This document shows, in pieces, positions 1-7,800 of a stretch of 23,901 nt of DNA (the first letter of the stretch is position 1; every line of letters starts with the position of its first letter). This DNA comes from Clostridia bacterium DTU080. GTDB taxonomy: Bacteria > Bacillota > Limnochordia > DTU080. Where the stretch lies: the NCBI GenBank assembly GCA_001513395.1, contig LFTP01000175.1, positions 1 to 23,901 of the forward strand. Reading direction: 5' to 3'. The notes beneath the pieces are model-generated. The model had not been told where the DNA came from. It searched no databases and was given only the letters and a program-made list of their open reading frames with translations. The position numbers and the translations under genes are program-made.

Positions 1-13
1 GTATAAGAGACAG
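1..13 (+). other. Residual Nextera transposon adapter (artefact)
   Basis: The first 13 bases, GTATAAGAGACAG, equal the last 13 bases of the 19-base Tn5 mosaic end used in Nextera libraries (AGATGTGTATAAGAGACAG). They stand at the very edge of the window, where untrimmed adapter would be expected. They should not be read as genome sequence. The neighbouring gene fits its family from base 14 onward. Confidence 0.93.
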
Positions 14-865
14 GGTACGCCCTATGTCAGCATCTGTGATGATTATGATGCCACAGAGGCGGTGATGGAACTCGACGAGGCAGCCAAGCGGCGGGGTGTC
101 ACGGTCGTGACGGGGATGGGCTGGACGCCGGGCATCACCAATCTTTGTGCCAAAAAAGGAGCACAGATGCTGGATACCGTGGAAAAGGTTCACATTTCCT
201 GGCTCGGAAGCGCCGCCGATGCGGAGGGGCTGGCAGTTATCCTTCATACCATGCACATTTTCACTGGCCGGGTGCCTACCTTTTCCGGCGGAAAGCGGCG
301 CGACATCCCGGCTGGCAGCGGGAGCCGGACGGTTCGCTTTCCCGCTCCTTTGGGCAGGGTGAGCGTCTATCATGTCGGCCATCCCGAACCGGTGACCATT
401 CCTCGCTTTTTGCCCGGTGTGACTGAAGTCACCTGCCGAGGCGGCTTGACGGAGACGTTTTTGAACTATGTGAGTATCGGCATTTGCCGTTTGGGTCTCA
501 CCGCTACCGCTGAAAAAAGAGAGCGCCTGGCCCGACGGATGAAGCCCGCCTTGTCGCTTGTGGGGAAGATGAGATCTCAGTCTCGGTCGCCGTCTTCGGC
601 GGCGCATGTCGAGGTGCTGGGGAAAAAAGACGGCCGACCGGCCAAAGTGGTGATGACAGCCGTGGACCGCATGGTCCGTCTGACATCGCTGCCTCTTGTC
701 ATCGGCGCGCTTATGCTCGGCAGCGGAGAGATAAATCGCCCCGGTGTGATTGCGCCTGAAGCGCCGGGAGGGCCCGATCCCGATACTGTCTTCCAGAGGC
801 TTGCCGATTACGGGCTACATGTACAGGTCGGGGAGATCGAGTACTCGGAGTCCGGCGACAACTAA
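14..865 (+). CDS. Saccharopine dehydrogenase-like oxidoreductase, 5'-truncated
   Basis: This is the C-terminal 283 codons of an NAD(P)-dependent oxidoreductase of the saccharopine dehydrogenase (Lys9-like) family. The reading frame is open to the contig edge, so the N-terminal Rossmann nucleotide-binding part is missing. The visible start reads GTPYVSICDDYDATEAV, then GMGWTPGITN, a segment typical of the end of the NADP-binding domain in this family. The rest is the alpha/beta substrate domain, with a hydrophobic LPLVIGALMLGSGEI helix near the end. GTG and ATG codons at 62-67 are internal, not starts, because family-like sequence lies upstream of them. The natural substrate cannot be read from the sequence; many such homologues are not true lysine-pathway enzymes. 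An 85-base gap separates it from the next gene on the same strand. Confidence 0.85.
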   Translation, partial: GTPYVSICDDYDATEAVMELDEAAKRRGVTVVTGMGWTPGITNLCAKKGAQMLDTVEKVHISWLGSAADAEGLAVILHTMHIFTGRVPTFSGGKRRDIPAGSGSRTVRFPAPLGRVSVYHVGHPEPVTIPRFLPGVTEVTCRGGLTETFLNYVSIGICRLGLTATAEKRERLARRMKPALSLVGKMRSQSRSPSSAAHVEVLGKKDGRPAKVVMTAVDRMVRLTSLPLVIGALMLGSGEINRPGVIAPEAPGGPDPDTVFQRLADYGLHVQVGEIEYSESGDN

Positions 866-950
866 GAAGCCGATTCGGCGAGCAGGCAGGAATAGGCGCA
901 CTTACCCTGAATGAGTCAATCAAGTTTGACGAAGGGGGCGCAGCTGCCGT

Positions 951-1958
951 ATGAGTAAAAAACGTGTTGCGGTCTTGGTAGGGACGGCCGGCGTTCAACG
1001 GGTTTTCGAGCCGGCGACTCTGGCCAAATTGGAAGAAACGGTCGATCTTGTCGCTCATGAAAAAGAAAAACCCCCGTCAGCCGATGAGGCTAAGATCCTT
1101 TTGGCGGGAGCCGATGCGTGCATCACATCCTGGGGTTCGCCGCGGATGACGCCGGAGCTTTTGGATGTCGCGCCTGATCTGAAGCTGATCGTTCATGCCG
1201 CGGGCTCGATCAAGCCTATCGTGACCGATTCGGTCTACGAGCGGGGTATTACCGTCACCAGCGGTGCGGGGGCTATCGCCATCGGCGTGGCTGAGACGAC
1301 ATTGGGCTTGATCATCACCTCCATGAAGAACGTCTTTGCCCTGTCAACCGCCATTCGGGAGGGCGGATGGCGCGCCGGGGCCGAGGCCCGCAAAAACGTC
1401 AAGGAGATGATCGGCACTACGATCGGTATCGTGGGAGCGGGTCATGTCGGACGACAGGTGATAAAGCTTCTCCAAGCTTTTGAGGTCCGCATCCTTTTGT
1501 ATGATCCCACGTTGACGGCGGACCAAGCCGCGGCTTTGGGAGCGACATTGGTGGATCTGGATACACTGATGGCCGAATCGGACGTCGTCTCGCTGCATGC
1601 TCCGTCCATTCCCGCCACCCGACACATGATCAATGCTCAAAACCTCAAGTTGATGAAAGACGGGGCGACTTTGATCAACACGGCGCGGGGCTCTTTGATC
1701 GATGAACAGGCCTTGGTTGAAGAGCTTTCCACAGGGCGTATCTGGGCTTGCCTTGATGTGACGGATCCGGAGCCGCCCGCTGCCGACAATCCGCTGCAGT
1801 TCATGCCCAACGTGGTCATGACCTCGCACATCGCCGGGTCGGTCAGCACGGGTTTGGTGCGCATCGGTCGCGATGCGCTGGAGGAGATTGAGCGCTTCGT
1901 GGCCGGCAAGCCGGCGCTCAATGCGGTCAGACAGGAGCAACTGGCATATCTCGCCTAA
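951..1958 (+). CDS. D-isomer-specific 2-hydroxyacid dehydrogenase (phosphoglycerate dehydrogenase-like)
   Basis: A 335-residue NAD(P)-dependent dehydrogenase that interconverts a 2-oxoacid and a D-2-hydroxyacid in the cytoplasm. The Rossmann motif GIVGAGHVG is at residues 159-167. The catalytic triad of the family is present: Arg246 in TARGSLID, Glu274 in TDPEPP and His293 in TSHIAG. The length matches single-domain-pair members such as glyoxylate/hydroxypyruvate reductases and is shorter than SerA proteins with an ACT domain, so serine biosynthesis is not implied. A purine-rich GAAGGGGG lies somewhat far (about 12 bases) from the ATG, so initiation may be weak. With the next gene (33 bases downstream), a sugar-acid or hydroxyacid catabolic role is likely; the exact substrate is unknown. 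Confidence 0.93.
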   Translation: MSKKRVAVLVGTAGVQRVFEPATLAKLEETVDLVAHEKEKPPSADEAKILLAGADACITSWGSPRMTPELLDVAPDLKLIVHAAGSIKPIVTDSVYERGITVTSGAGAIAIGVAETTLGLIITSMKNVFALSTAIREGGWRAGAEARKNVKEMIGTTIGIVGAGHVGRQVIKLLQAFEVRILLYDPTLTADQAAALGATLVDLDTLMAESDVVSLHAPSIPATRHMINAQNLKLMKDGATLINTARGSLIDEQALVEELSTGRIWACLDVTDPEPPAADNPLQFMPNVVMTSHIAGSVSTGLVRIGRDALEEIERFVAGKPALNAVRQEQLAYLA

Positions 1959-1991
1959 GGATACAGATCAGGGCAAGGGGGCCTGGAAGAG

Positions 1992-2786
1992 ATGAAAATC
2001 GGTGTCAGTCAAATTATCGTGCCGGGCGGCGTGGATAACCTATTGCAGCTGTGCCGGGACGCCGGCTATGAGGCGGTGGAGCTGTCGTTCGGTGAAGGTC
2101 GTGATCCGGACATCAATCTCGATGGGGCGGGTCTGAAGGATATCGTTGAACGCTGCCGTCAGGCAGGCGTGGTCATATCCAGTCTCATCGCCCGCTACAA
2201 ACAAGGCAGTTTTTTGAGCAGCGATCCGAATCTCAGAGACTGGGCCCGCAAGTCGCTGTCCAGGGCTTTGGAGATCGCTGAGGTTTTGGGCGCCAAGACC
2301 GTTTTGTTGCACCCCGGTCAGGTTGAGGCTTCGGCATCTTATCTGGAGACCTATGACCGATTTATCGAAGATATGCGGGGCATGGCCGCCGAGGCCGAGG
2401 GGCGGAAGGTCAACATTGGCATTGAAAATGTCTGGAATAGGTTTATGCTGTCGCCCAAAGAAGCATGTGACATCGTCTATGCCATAAACAGTCCGTGGAT
2501 CGGGGTGTATCTTGATACGGGAAACATGATGGCCTACGGTTATCCCGAGCAGTGGATTCGCGATCTGGCGCACAGGATTAAAGCGGTTCACTTCAAAGAT
2601 TTCAAGCGGCGCGAGCACCGTTTTGTGCCCTTGATGGAAGGCGATTGCCCGTGGCCTGAGGTAATGGAGGGCCTGCGCAGTGTCGGTTATACGGGTGCCG
2701 TGGTGCATGAGGTGTCAGGCGATCGCGAACTGCAAATCGAGATGGCCAAGCGGATGCGCCGCATCGTAGCCGGTGAGACTGCGTAA
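1992..2786 (+). CDS. Sugar phosphate isomerase/epimerase, TIM barrel (AP endonuclease 2-like fold)
   Basis: A 264-residue member of the xylose-isomerase-like TIM-barrel family (sugar phosphate isomerases/epimerases such as ketose 3-epimerases and IolE/IolI types). The metal-binding quartet expected for this fold is visible: Glu145 in GIENVWN, Asp175 in YLDTGN, His200 in VHFKDF and Glu240 in VHEVSG, on successive strands. The start ATG has GGAAG four bases upstream and AGGGGG about eleven bases upstream. It follows the hydroxyacid dehydrogenase by 33 bases and is probably cotranscribed with it. The combination of an epimerase with two dehydrogenases suggests breakdown of an uncommon sugar or sugar acid, which is inference. 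The exact sugar cannot be named. Confidence 0.9.
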   Translation: MKIGVSQIIVPGGVDNLLQLCRDAGYEAVELSFGEGRDPDINLDGAGLKDIVERCRQAGVVISSLIARYKQGSFLSSDPNLRDWARKSLSRALEIAEVLGAKTVLLHPGQVEASASYLETYDRFIEDMRGMAAEAEGRKVNIGIENVWNRFMLSPKEACDIVYAINSPWIGVYLDTGNMMAYGYPEQWIRDLAHRIKAVHFKDFKRREHRFVPLMEGDCPWPEVMEGLRSVGYTGAVVHEVSGDRELQIEMAKRMRRIVAGETA

Positions 2787-2797
2787 CGGATCTGAAA

Positions 2798-2865
2798 CGT
2801 CTGCGTGCGCGATACGGAGAAAACCGCAGCATGTGGAAGATGAAAGAGACAGGAGAACGCAGACG
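2798..2865. repeat. Inverted repeat between the isomerase gene and perR
   Basis: CGTCTGCGT (2798-2806) and ACGCAGACG (2857-2865) are perfect 9-base inverted arms around a 50-base loop. There is no T-tract, so it is not a standard terminator. It may end or process the upstream transcript, or be chance. Confidence 0.35.
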
Positions 2866-2889
2866 CTCCGTCACTGCGTGAAAACGGGA

Positions 2890-2917
2890 TTGCTCAAAAT
2901 GAACGCTTGTGGATAAT
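2890..2917 (+). promoter_or_regulatory. Predicted sigma-70 promoter of perR-rubrerythrin
   Basis: A -35-like TTGCTC (2890-2895) and a -10-like GATAAT (2912-2917) are separated by 16 bases. The -10 lies inside the PerR/Fur-type palindrome, which is the usual arrangement for repression. Transcription would begin near 2924, too close to the GTG at 2933 to leave a normal leader, which supports a later translation start. Confidence 0.6.
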
Positions 2918-2925
2918 CATTATCA
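2911..2925. promoter_or_regulatory. PerR/Fur-type operator (7-1-7 palindrome)
   Basis: GATAATCATTATC (2912-2924) is a perfect 6-1-6 inverted repeat. Extended to 15 bases it matches 11 of 14 defined positions of the Bacillus PerR box TTATAATNATTATAA, and it also resembles a Fur box half-site pair. It overlaps the predicted -10, so binding of the repressor encoded just downstream would block its own operon. Confidence 0.7.
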
Positions 2926-2989
2926 ATAGGGAGTGTATACTGTTTTCGCTTGGGAAGCCTACGCCTCAGGCTTTCCGGGCTGTGAAAGG

Positions 2990-3433
2990 ATGTTCGGGTT
3001 GTTCTCGGCTGCGGAGGCACTCAAGGCGCGCGGCATGCGGGTGACACCACAGCGAATAGCTGTCTACAATGTATTGAAAGCAACTGATGATCATCCCAGT
3101 GTGGAGACGGTCTATGAACGGGTCCGTTCGGATTGTCCGAGCATCAGTTTAAATACGGTCTATACCACTCTGTGTAAGATGGCTGAGATAGGATTGATCC
3201 GTCCGATAGACGCCGGTGACGGACTGTGTCGCTACGACGGGAATCCGCATCCGCATGCCCACGTGGTTTGCACGAGCTGCCGCCGAGTTGAAGATCTCGA
3301 TGTGAGGATCGACTTGGATGAAAAAGAGGCAGCCAGTCGCTCCGACTACACCATAGATGATGTCGCCGTCTATTTCTACGGTAAATGCGCGGACTGCCGG
3401 AAGCTTAGTAATCGGTCGATACGAAGTATATGA
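2990..3433 (+). CDS. perR: PerR-type Fur-family peroxide-sensing repressor
   Basis: A 147-residue Fur-family metalloregulator with a winged-helix DNA-binding half (RVTPQRIAVYNVL, then SLNTVYTTL) and a metal-binding half. All five regulatory-metal ligands of Bacillus PerR have equivalents: His35, Asp83, His89, His91 and Asp102. The structural zinc cysteines are Cys94/Cys97 and Cys133/Cys136. Asp102 matches the PerR aspartate (Asp104) linked to peroxide-driven histidine oxidation, so PerR is a better call than Fur or Zur. The reading frame extends up to a GTG at 2933, but that lies only about 9 bases from the likely transcription start. ATG 2990 is chosen; TTG 2999 is a real alternative with AAAGGA eight bases upstream. 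Rubrerythrin follows after 19 bases, a classic PerR target. Confidence 0.88.
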   Translation: MFGLFSAAEALKARGMRVTPQRIAVYNVLKATDDHPSVETVYERVRSDCPSISLNTVYTTLCKMAEIGLIRPIDAGDGLCRYDGNPHPHAHVVCTSCRRVEDLDVRIDLDEKEAASRSDYTIDDVAVYFYGKCADCRKLSNRSIRSI

Positions 3434-3452
3434 CTCATGGGAGGTAGGAGAA

Positions 3453-3992
3453 GTGAAAAGCCTGAAAGGTTCACAGACGGAGAAGAATTTGTGGGAAGCC
3501 TTTGCCGGTGAGTCACAAGCCCGAAACAAGTACACGTTTTACGCCAGCGTTGCCCGTAAGGAAGGCTATGAGCAGATGGCAGCCATCTTCGAAGAGACGG
3601 CGTATCATGAGAAAGAGCACGCCAAAAGAATCTTCAAGTTCCTAGGCGGAATCGGCGATACGCCGGCCAATCTGAAGGATGCCGCGGCCGGTGAGCATTA
3701 CGAGTGGAGCACGATGTATGCCAACTTCGAGAAGGTGGCCCGGGAAGAGGGTTTTGATGAGATCGCCGATTTCTTCCATGAAGTGGCCGAAGTCGAGGAA
3801 GAGCACGAGAAGCGCTATCTGGCCCTGCTGAAGAACATCGAAGAGGATCGCGTCTTCAAACGCGAGGATCCCAACACGCGTTGGCAGTGCCGTAACTGCG
3901 GCTACATCCACACGGGCAAAGAGGCACCCGAGATCTGTCCTGCTTGTGCTCATCCGCAATCTTACTATCAGTTGGCTGCTGAGAATTACTAA
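3453..3992 (+). CDS. rbr: Rubrerythrin
   Basis: A 179-residue non-haem diiron protein that reduces hydrogen peroxide in the cytoplasm of anaerobes, taking electrons through its rubredoxin domain. The four-helix ferritin-like domain carries the diiron ligands: Glu20, Glu53/His56 (ETAYHEKEH), Glu81/Glu84 region and Glu115/His118 (VEEEH). The C-terminal rubredoxin domain has Cys146/Cys149 (CRNC) and Cys162/Cys165 (CPAC). The GTG at 3453 is chosen because GGAGGT stands seven bases upstream and the protein then has the normal N-terminus and length; the frame opens 96 bases earlier, inside perR, without family similarity. It sits 19 bases after perR and should be derepressed by peroxide through the box at 2911-2925. 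Confidence 0.95.
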   Translation: MKSLKGSQTEKNLWEAFAGESQARNKYTFYASVARKEGYEQMAAIFEETAYHEKEHAKRIFKFLGGIGDTPANLKDAAAGEHYEWSTMYANFEKVAREEGFDEIADFFHEVAEVEEEHEKRYLALLKNIEEDRVFKREDPNTRWQCRNCGYIHTGKEAPEICPACAHPQSYYQLAAENY

Positions 3993-4001
3993 AGAAGTTG
4001 A

Positions 4002-4060
4002 GCGGTCGGCTTGATCGAGATCTTCTGTCCGGAGTGACAGGGCCGATCATGTCCGACCGC
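4002..4060 (+). terminator. Long interrupted hairpin after rubrerythrin
   Basis: Three nested pairs of arms are visible: GCGGTCGG (4002-4009) with CCGACCGC (4053-4060), TGATCG (4012-4017) with CGATCA (4044-4049), and CTGTC (4025-4029) with GACAG (4036-4040). Together they fold into one 59-base stem with internal loops. No T-run follows, so intrinsic termination is uncertain. It could instead protect the 3' end of the perR-rbr transcript. Confidence 0.55.
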
Positions 4061-4177
4061 AGTTGTCAAATCGAATGTTCTTGAATGCCTGCGGTACGAT
4101 GTGGCGAGCGGATGACCCGGGCATCCTGGGCCGCTTCACCGGCTCCGGGCTCTGCGGCAGGTGATCAGGGATCAGGC

Positions 4178-4198
4178 AGGATCGCCTGTCAGGATCGC
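4178..4198. repeat. Short direct repeat AGGATCGC
   Basis: AGGATCGC occurs at 4178-4185 and again at 4191-4198, 13 bases apart, preceded by two ATCAGG copies (4164-4176). The cluster lies in the spacer before desulfoferrodoxin. Its role is unknown and it may be chance. Confidence 0.35.
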
Positions 4199-4363
4199 TC
4201 ATAAACACTTGCGAAAAAGGACCTGAACCCAAAGAGACGTCAGTATTAGCAGGTGGGCATGGTCACACTCCTGCCCTACGGTCGAATAGCGCTAAGTGTT
4301 TAAAGCACGGTTTTTCCCGGATGTCGCAACGTCGGAGGCCAATCGCGGTCAAGGCGTTTCGGC

Positions 4364-4394
4364 GGGATACACCGTCCGTGGGGGATACACGGAC
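4364..4394 (+). promoter_or_regulatory. Hairpin and direct repeat in the desulfoferrodoxin leader
   Basis: GTCCGTG (4374-4380) pairs with CACGGAC (4388-4394) around a 7-base loop. The 9-mer GGGATACAC occurs at 4364-4372 and 4382-4390, one copy spanning the loop. The element lies 12 bases upstream of the GGGAG ribosome binding site (4406-4410), so it could affect translation or be an operator. Function is inferred only from position. Confidence 0.35.
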
Positions 4395-4420
4395 CACCAT
4401 TTTCAGGGAGCGATGCAGCG

Positions 4421-4804
4421 ATGACCAAACTGTTGGAGATCTACAAGTGCGAGAGGTGTGGCAACATCGTCGAGGTCGTGCATGCCGGAGCCGGTAAGCT
4501 CGTCTGCTGCGGCGAGCCAATGGTGCTACAGGTTGAAAACACCGTCGATGCTTCGAGAGAAAAGCATGTACCCGTAGTTGAAAAGAGCGGTAACACGGTC
4601 ACCGTCACGGTGGGTAGCGAGATTCACCCCATGGTCGAAAAGCACTACATCGAGTGGATTGAGCTTGTCGTCAACGGCCGGGTGTACAGGAAGTTCCTCA
4701 ATCCCGGTGAAGAGCCCAAAGCCGTGTTTGAATGTGTGGACACGGACGCCGATATATACGCTCGCGAGTACTGTAACCTGCACGGTCTATGGAGAGGTCA
4801 GTAG
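4421..4804 (+). CDS. dfx: Desulfoferrodoxin (2Fe superoxide reductase)
   Basis: A 127-residue superoxide reductase that converts superoxide to hydrogen peroxide without releasing oxygen, a typical defence in anaerobes. The N-terminal desulforedoxin-like centre I has Cys10, Cys13, Cys29 and Cys30. The catalytic centre II has His49 (in EKHVPV), His69 (EIHPM), His75 (EKHYIEW), Cys118 and His121 (YCNLHGLW), and the conserved Glu47-Lys48 next to the first histidine. The length and all ligand spacings match two-iron desulfoferrodoxins. A GGGAG site lies ten bases before the ATG. The peroxide product is the substrate of the rubrerythrin encoded 428 bases upstream, so the two genes form a functional pair. 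A strong terminator follows. Confidence 0.97.
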   Translation: MTKLLEIYKCERCGNIVEVVHAGAGKLVCCGEPMVLQVENTVDASREKHVPVVEKSGNTVTVTVGSEIHPMVEKHYIEWIELVVNGRVYRKFLNPGEEPKAVFECVDTDADIYAREYCNLHGLWRGQ

Positions 4805-4823
4805 TCCAAAAAGACGGATCGAC

Positions 4824-4865
4824 GGGTCAGGTGCGTTTTGGCACCTGACCCTTATCAAGTTTTTA
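4824..4865 (+). terminator. Rho-independent terminator after desulfoferrodoxin
   Basis: GGGTCAGGTGC (4824-4834) and GCACCTGACCC (4841-4851) form a perfect 11-base-pair stem with a six-base loop GTTTTG. The sequence TTATCAAGTTTTT follows. It separates the oxidative-stress genes from addB, which starts 17 bases later. Confidence 0.85.
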
Positions 4866-4881
4866 GGGGGTTGCATACTCG

Positions 4882-7800
4882 ATGCCTGCGCTCCGTTTCA
4901 TTCTGGGAAGAGCGGGCTCCGGTAAGACACATACTTGCATCAGCGAGATAGCGGACTGCTTGCAAGAAGCACCCCTGGGACCGCCCCTGTTGTTTATTTT
5001 GCCCGATCAGGCCACGTTTCAAATGGAGCGCGCCATCGTTCAAGCTCTGCCCGGTCAGGGCTTTGTTCGCTTACGCGTCCTGAGCTTTAAACGCTTGGCT
5101 TTGAGTATTCTTGCCGAGGCGGGCGGCCTGGCGCGGCCTGCTCTCACTCGGACGGGGCGTCAGATGTTACTTCGCTCGCTCTTGCACGAGTATGGCGACC
5201 GGCTGCAGGTGTTCGGTCGCTCAGCGCGCCAACCCGGATTTGTGGCTGAACTGGAGGCCATGCTTCGCGAATTGGTGCAGTGCGGGCACACCCCTCAAAC
5301 CGCTGCGGCAGCCGTACAGCGATTACCTGACACGGCGGCCAAACAGAAGCTCGAAGATCTCACCTTGCTCTGGACGGCGTATCAGGAGGCTTTGGCTCCT
5401 CATCACGCCGATCCCGATGCCTATGTGACTATGGCTACGGAGAAGGCCGCCGCCACCTCCTGGCTTAAAGAGGCCCGGATCTGGGTCGACGGATTTGCTT
5501 CTTTTACGCCCCAGGAACACCGTATGTTGCAGATGCTGCTGCGAGTGTCAGATCAGCTGAATGTGGCTTTGTGTCTTGATCCCGCAAGCTGGCCACAGCT
5601 CATCGAAGACACCGCCGAGTCAAAAGCGTCTTTTCCGGTGGATCAACTGGGGATGTTTCATCGTTCTGAGGAGACTTGTCTTCGTTTGCTTCAGGGGGCC
5701 CGATTGCAGAACATTGAGATCTTGCCTCCCACTCTTTTAACTGAGACTTCCCCGCGTTTTCGCGTTCCGGAGTTGAGACATCTGGAAGCCCAATTCCCCG
5801 ATCCGCAACCTCGGGCATGTCCCGCGTCGGTCCAAGCCATTCGCCTTGTGGAAGCCGTCAATCGACGGGCGGAAGTGGAAGCCGTGGCCCGCGAGATTTT
5901 GCGTTTGTGCAGGGAAGAAGGCTATCGCTTCCGGGATATCGCCGTCATCGCCCGGGATCTTGATCCTTATCATGATCTGTTGAGCGCTGTCTTCACAGAG
6001 ATGGGGATTCCTTGTTTTATCGACAGACGGACTTCCATCGCCCATCATCCCGTCATTGAGTTGCTCCGCTCCATGGTGGAAGTGGCGCTGACGGGCTGGG
6101 AGTTGCAGCCTTTGATGCGCTGTCTGAAGACCGATCTTATTGCCATTCCCCGGGATGACGTGGATGCGCTGGAGAACTACGTACTGGAACACGGTCTAAA
6201 GGGAGCGGCCTGGCGGAGTGAGCGCCGGTGGGCCTACGGCCTACAAAACTCCTCCGCCGACGAGCAGGCTCACATAAAGCGTTTGGATGCCGTGCGGCGC
6301 AAGGTTTACGGTTTGTTCAGTCCCGTGGTCTCCATACTGGAGAAGCCCTCTTTTGTTGTCGCCGAGGCCTGCGAGGCTCTCTATCGATTCTTGGCGGAAG
6401 TCGGTGTGCCCGAGCTGCTGCAAGCCTGGTCCGAAGACAGCGCCAAGCAGGGTCGGCTGCAGGAGGCTATGACTCATCAACAGGTCTGGGATGCCTGCGT
6501 TGAGCTCCTGGAGGAGTTCGTCGAAGCCCTGGGCACACAGAAGATGTCGGCTGTTGAATTTGCTCAGATCCTGGAGGCTGGACTGGAAAACCTTCAGCTG
6601 GGGCTAATCCCTCCCGTCTTGGATCAGGTTTTGGTCGGATCCGTCGATCGTTCGCGGCAACCTGAGTTGCGTGCCGCCTTCGTGCTCGGAGTGGGGGAGC
6701 GCTGTTTTCCGGCCGTGGGCAGTGAGGACACTCTGTTCGCTGAAAGCGAACGACGGCTGTTGGCCGAGTGTGACTTCCAGCTCGGACCGACCGTCAGCGA
6801 GCGTGCTCTCTATGAGCAATACTTGGGCTACATCGCCTTTACCCGGGCGGCTGAGTATCTGTGGATCAGCTATCCTTTGGCCGGTGACGACGGGCGGGCT
6901 TTGGCGCCTTCTCCTTTCATAGCTCGTCTGCGGGCGCTTTTTCCGCAGCTGCGACCCGAACAAATGGGCAACGAACCCGTCGGCACGGTGGCCGAGGCTT
7001 TGCCTTGGCTTACCTCAGCGCGCAAAGTGGCTGCCTTTGCCGTGCGTTGCCTGCGTTCAGGCGGGGAGTCTTGTTGGCTGAGCGCGGCCTATATGTATCG
7101 GAACGATCCCGATGTACAGTTTATCTTGCAGTCCTTGCGGCATCGCAACTACGAAGCTCCGCTTCCCGGCTCCATGGCCAAAGAATTGGTCGGTGATCCG
7201 CTGTATGCCAGTGTCTCCCGCTTTGAAAGCTTTGCCGCTTGTCCGTTTAACCATTTTGCCGAGTATATGTTACGCCTGAAAGAACGCCGGGAGTATCGCG
7301 TCCAGCATACGGACATCGGTATTTTGGTCCACGAAACACTACACCGCTTCATCCAGCATCTGCTTCAGCGGGGACAATCGCTGTCGGATTTGACTCATGC
7401 TGAAGCTACGTCTTTGATCGACAGCTTAGTGGATGATATCGCGCCGCGTCTGCATCACCGGGTTTTTATGAGCAATGCCCGTTACCGGTATCTGGTGAGG
7501 CGGATCAAACACCTTTTGCATACCACGCTTCAGGTCTGGACGCGCCACAGTACGGAAGGACGCTTCATCCCGATCGCCACGGAGTGGGGATTCGGTGGAG
7601 GGGGCTCTGCGCTGCCCGCGGCGCCGCTTGAGTTGCCGGGTGGAGGCAGTGTCTTTTTGCAGGGCCGCATAGACCGCGTCGATGCTTGCCAGCATGAAGA
7701 TACCGTCTATGTACGGGTCATTGACTATAAGGGGTCGGGAAGCGGTTTTTCCGTGGCCGATGCATATCACGGTTTGCGCATACAACTGGTGGTCTATCTG

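Larger units (their letters stand above)
3993..4420. other. Non-coding spacer between rubrerythrin and desulfoferrodoxin
   Basis: This 428-base stretch has no convincing coding region. It holds a long imperfect hairpin just after rubrerythrin (4002-4060), short direct repeats (4178-4198) and a second hairpin close to the desulfoferrodoxin start (4374-4394). I could not pick out a confident promoter by eye. Its length suggests that desulfoferrodoxin has its own promoter rather than being read only from perR. Confidence 0.6.

Noticed and set aside
1344..1940. Long minus-strand open frame opposite the hydroxyacid dehydrogenase (and similar ones at 2040-2708, 5737-6192, 8426-9412 and 7426-7971)
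   Set aside because: They lie wholly opposite genes with clear catalytic motifs and have no recognisable family features. They are antisense shadows, common in GC-rich coding DNA.
2933..2989. GTG start extending PerR by 19 residues
   Set aside because: It would leave a leader of only about 9 bases from the predicted transcription start, and the GGGAG before it is too close to the GTG. The extra residues have no counterpart in PerR proteins.
3357..3452. Earlier in-frame start for rubrerythrin inside perR
   Set aside because: The extra 32 residues do not resemble rubrerythrin, while the GTG at 3453 has GGAGGT at ideal spacing.
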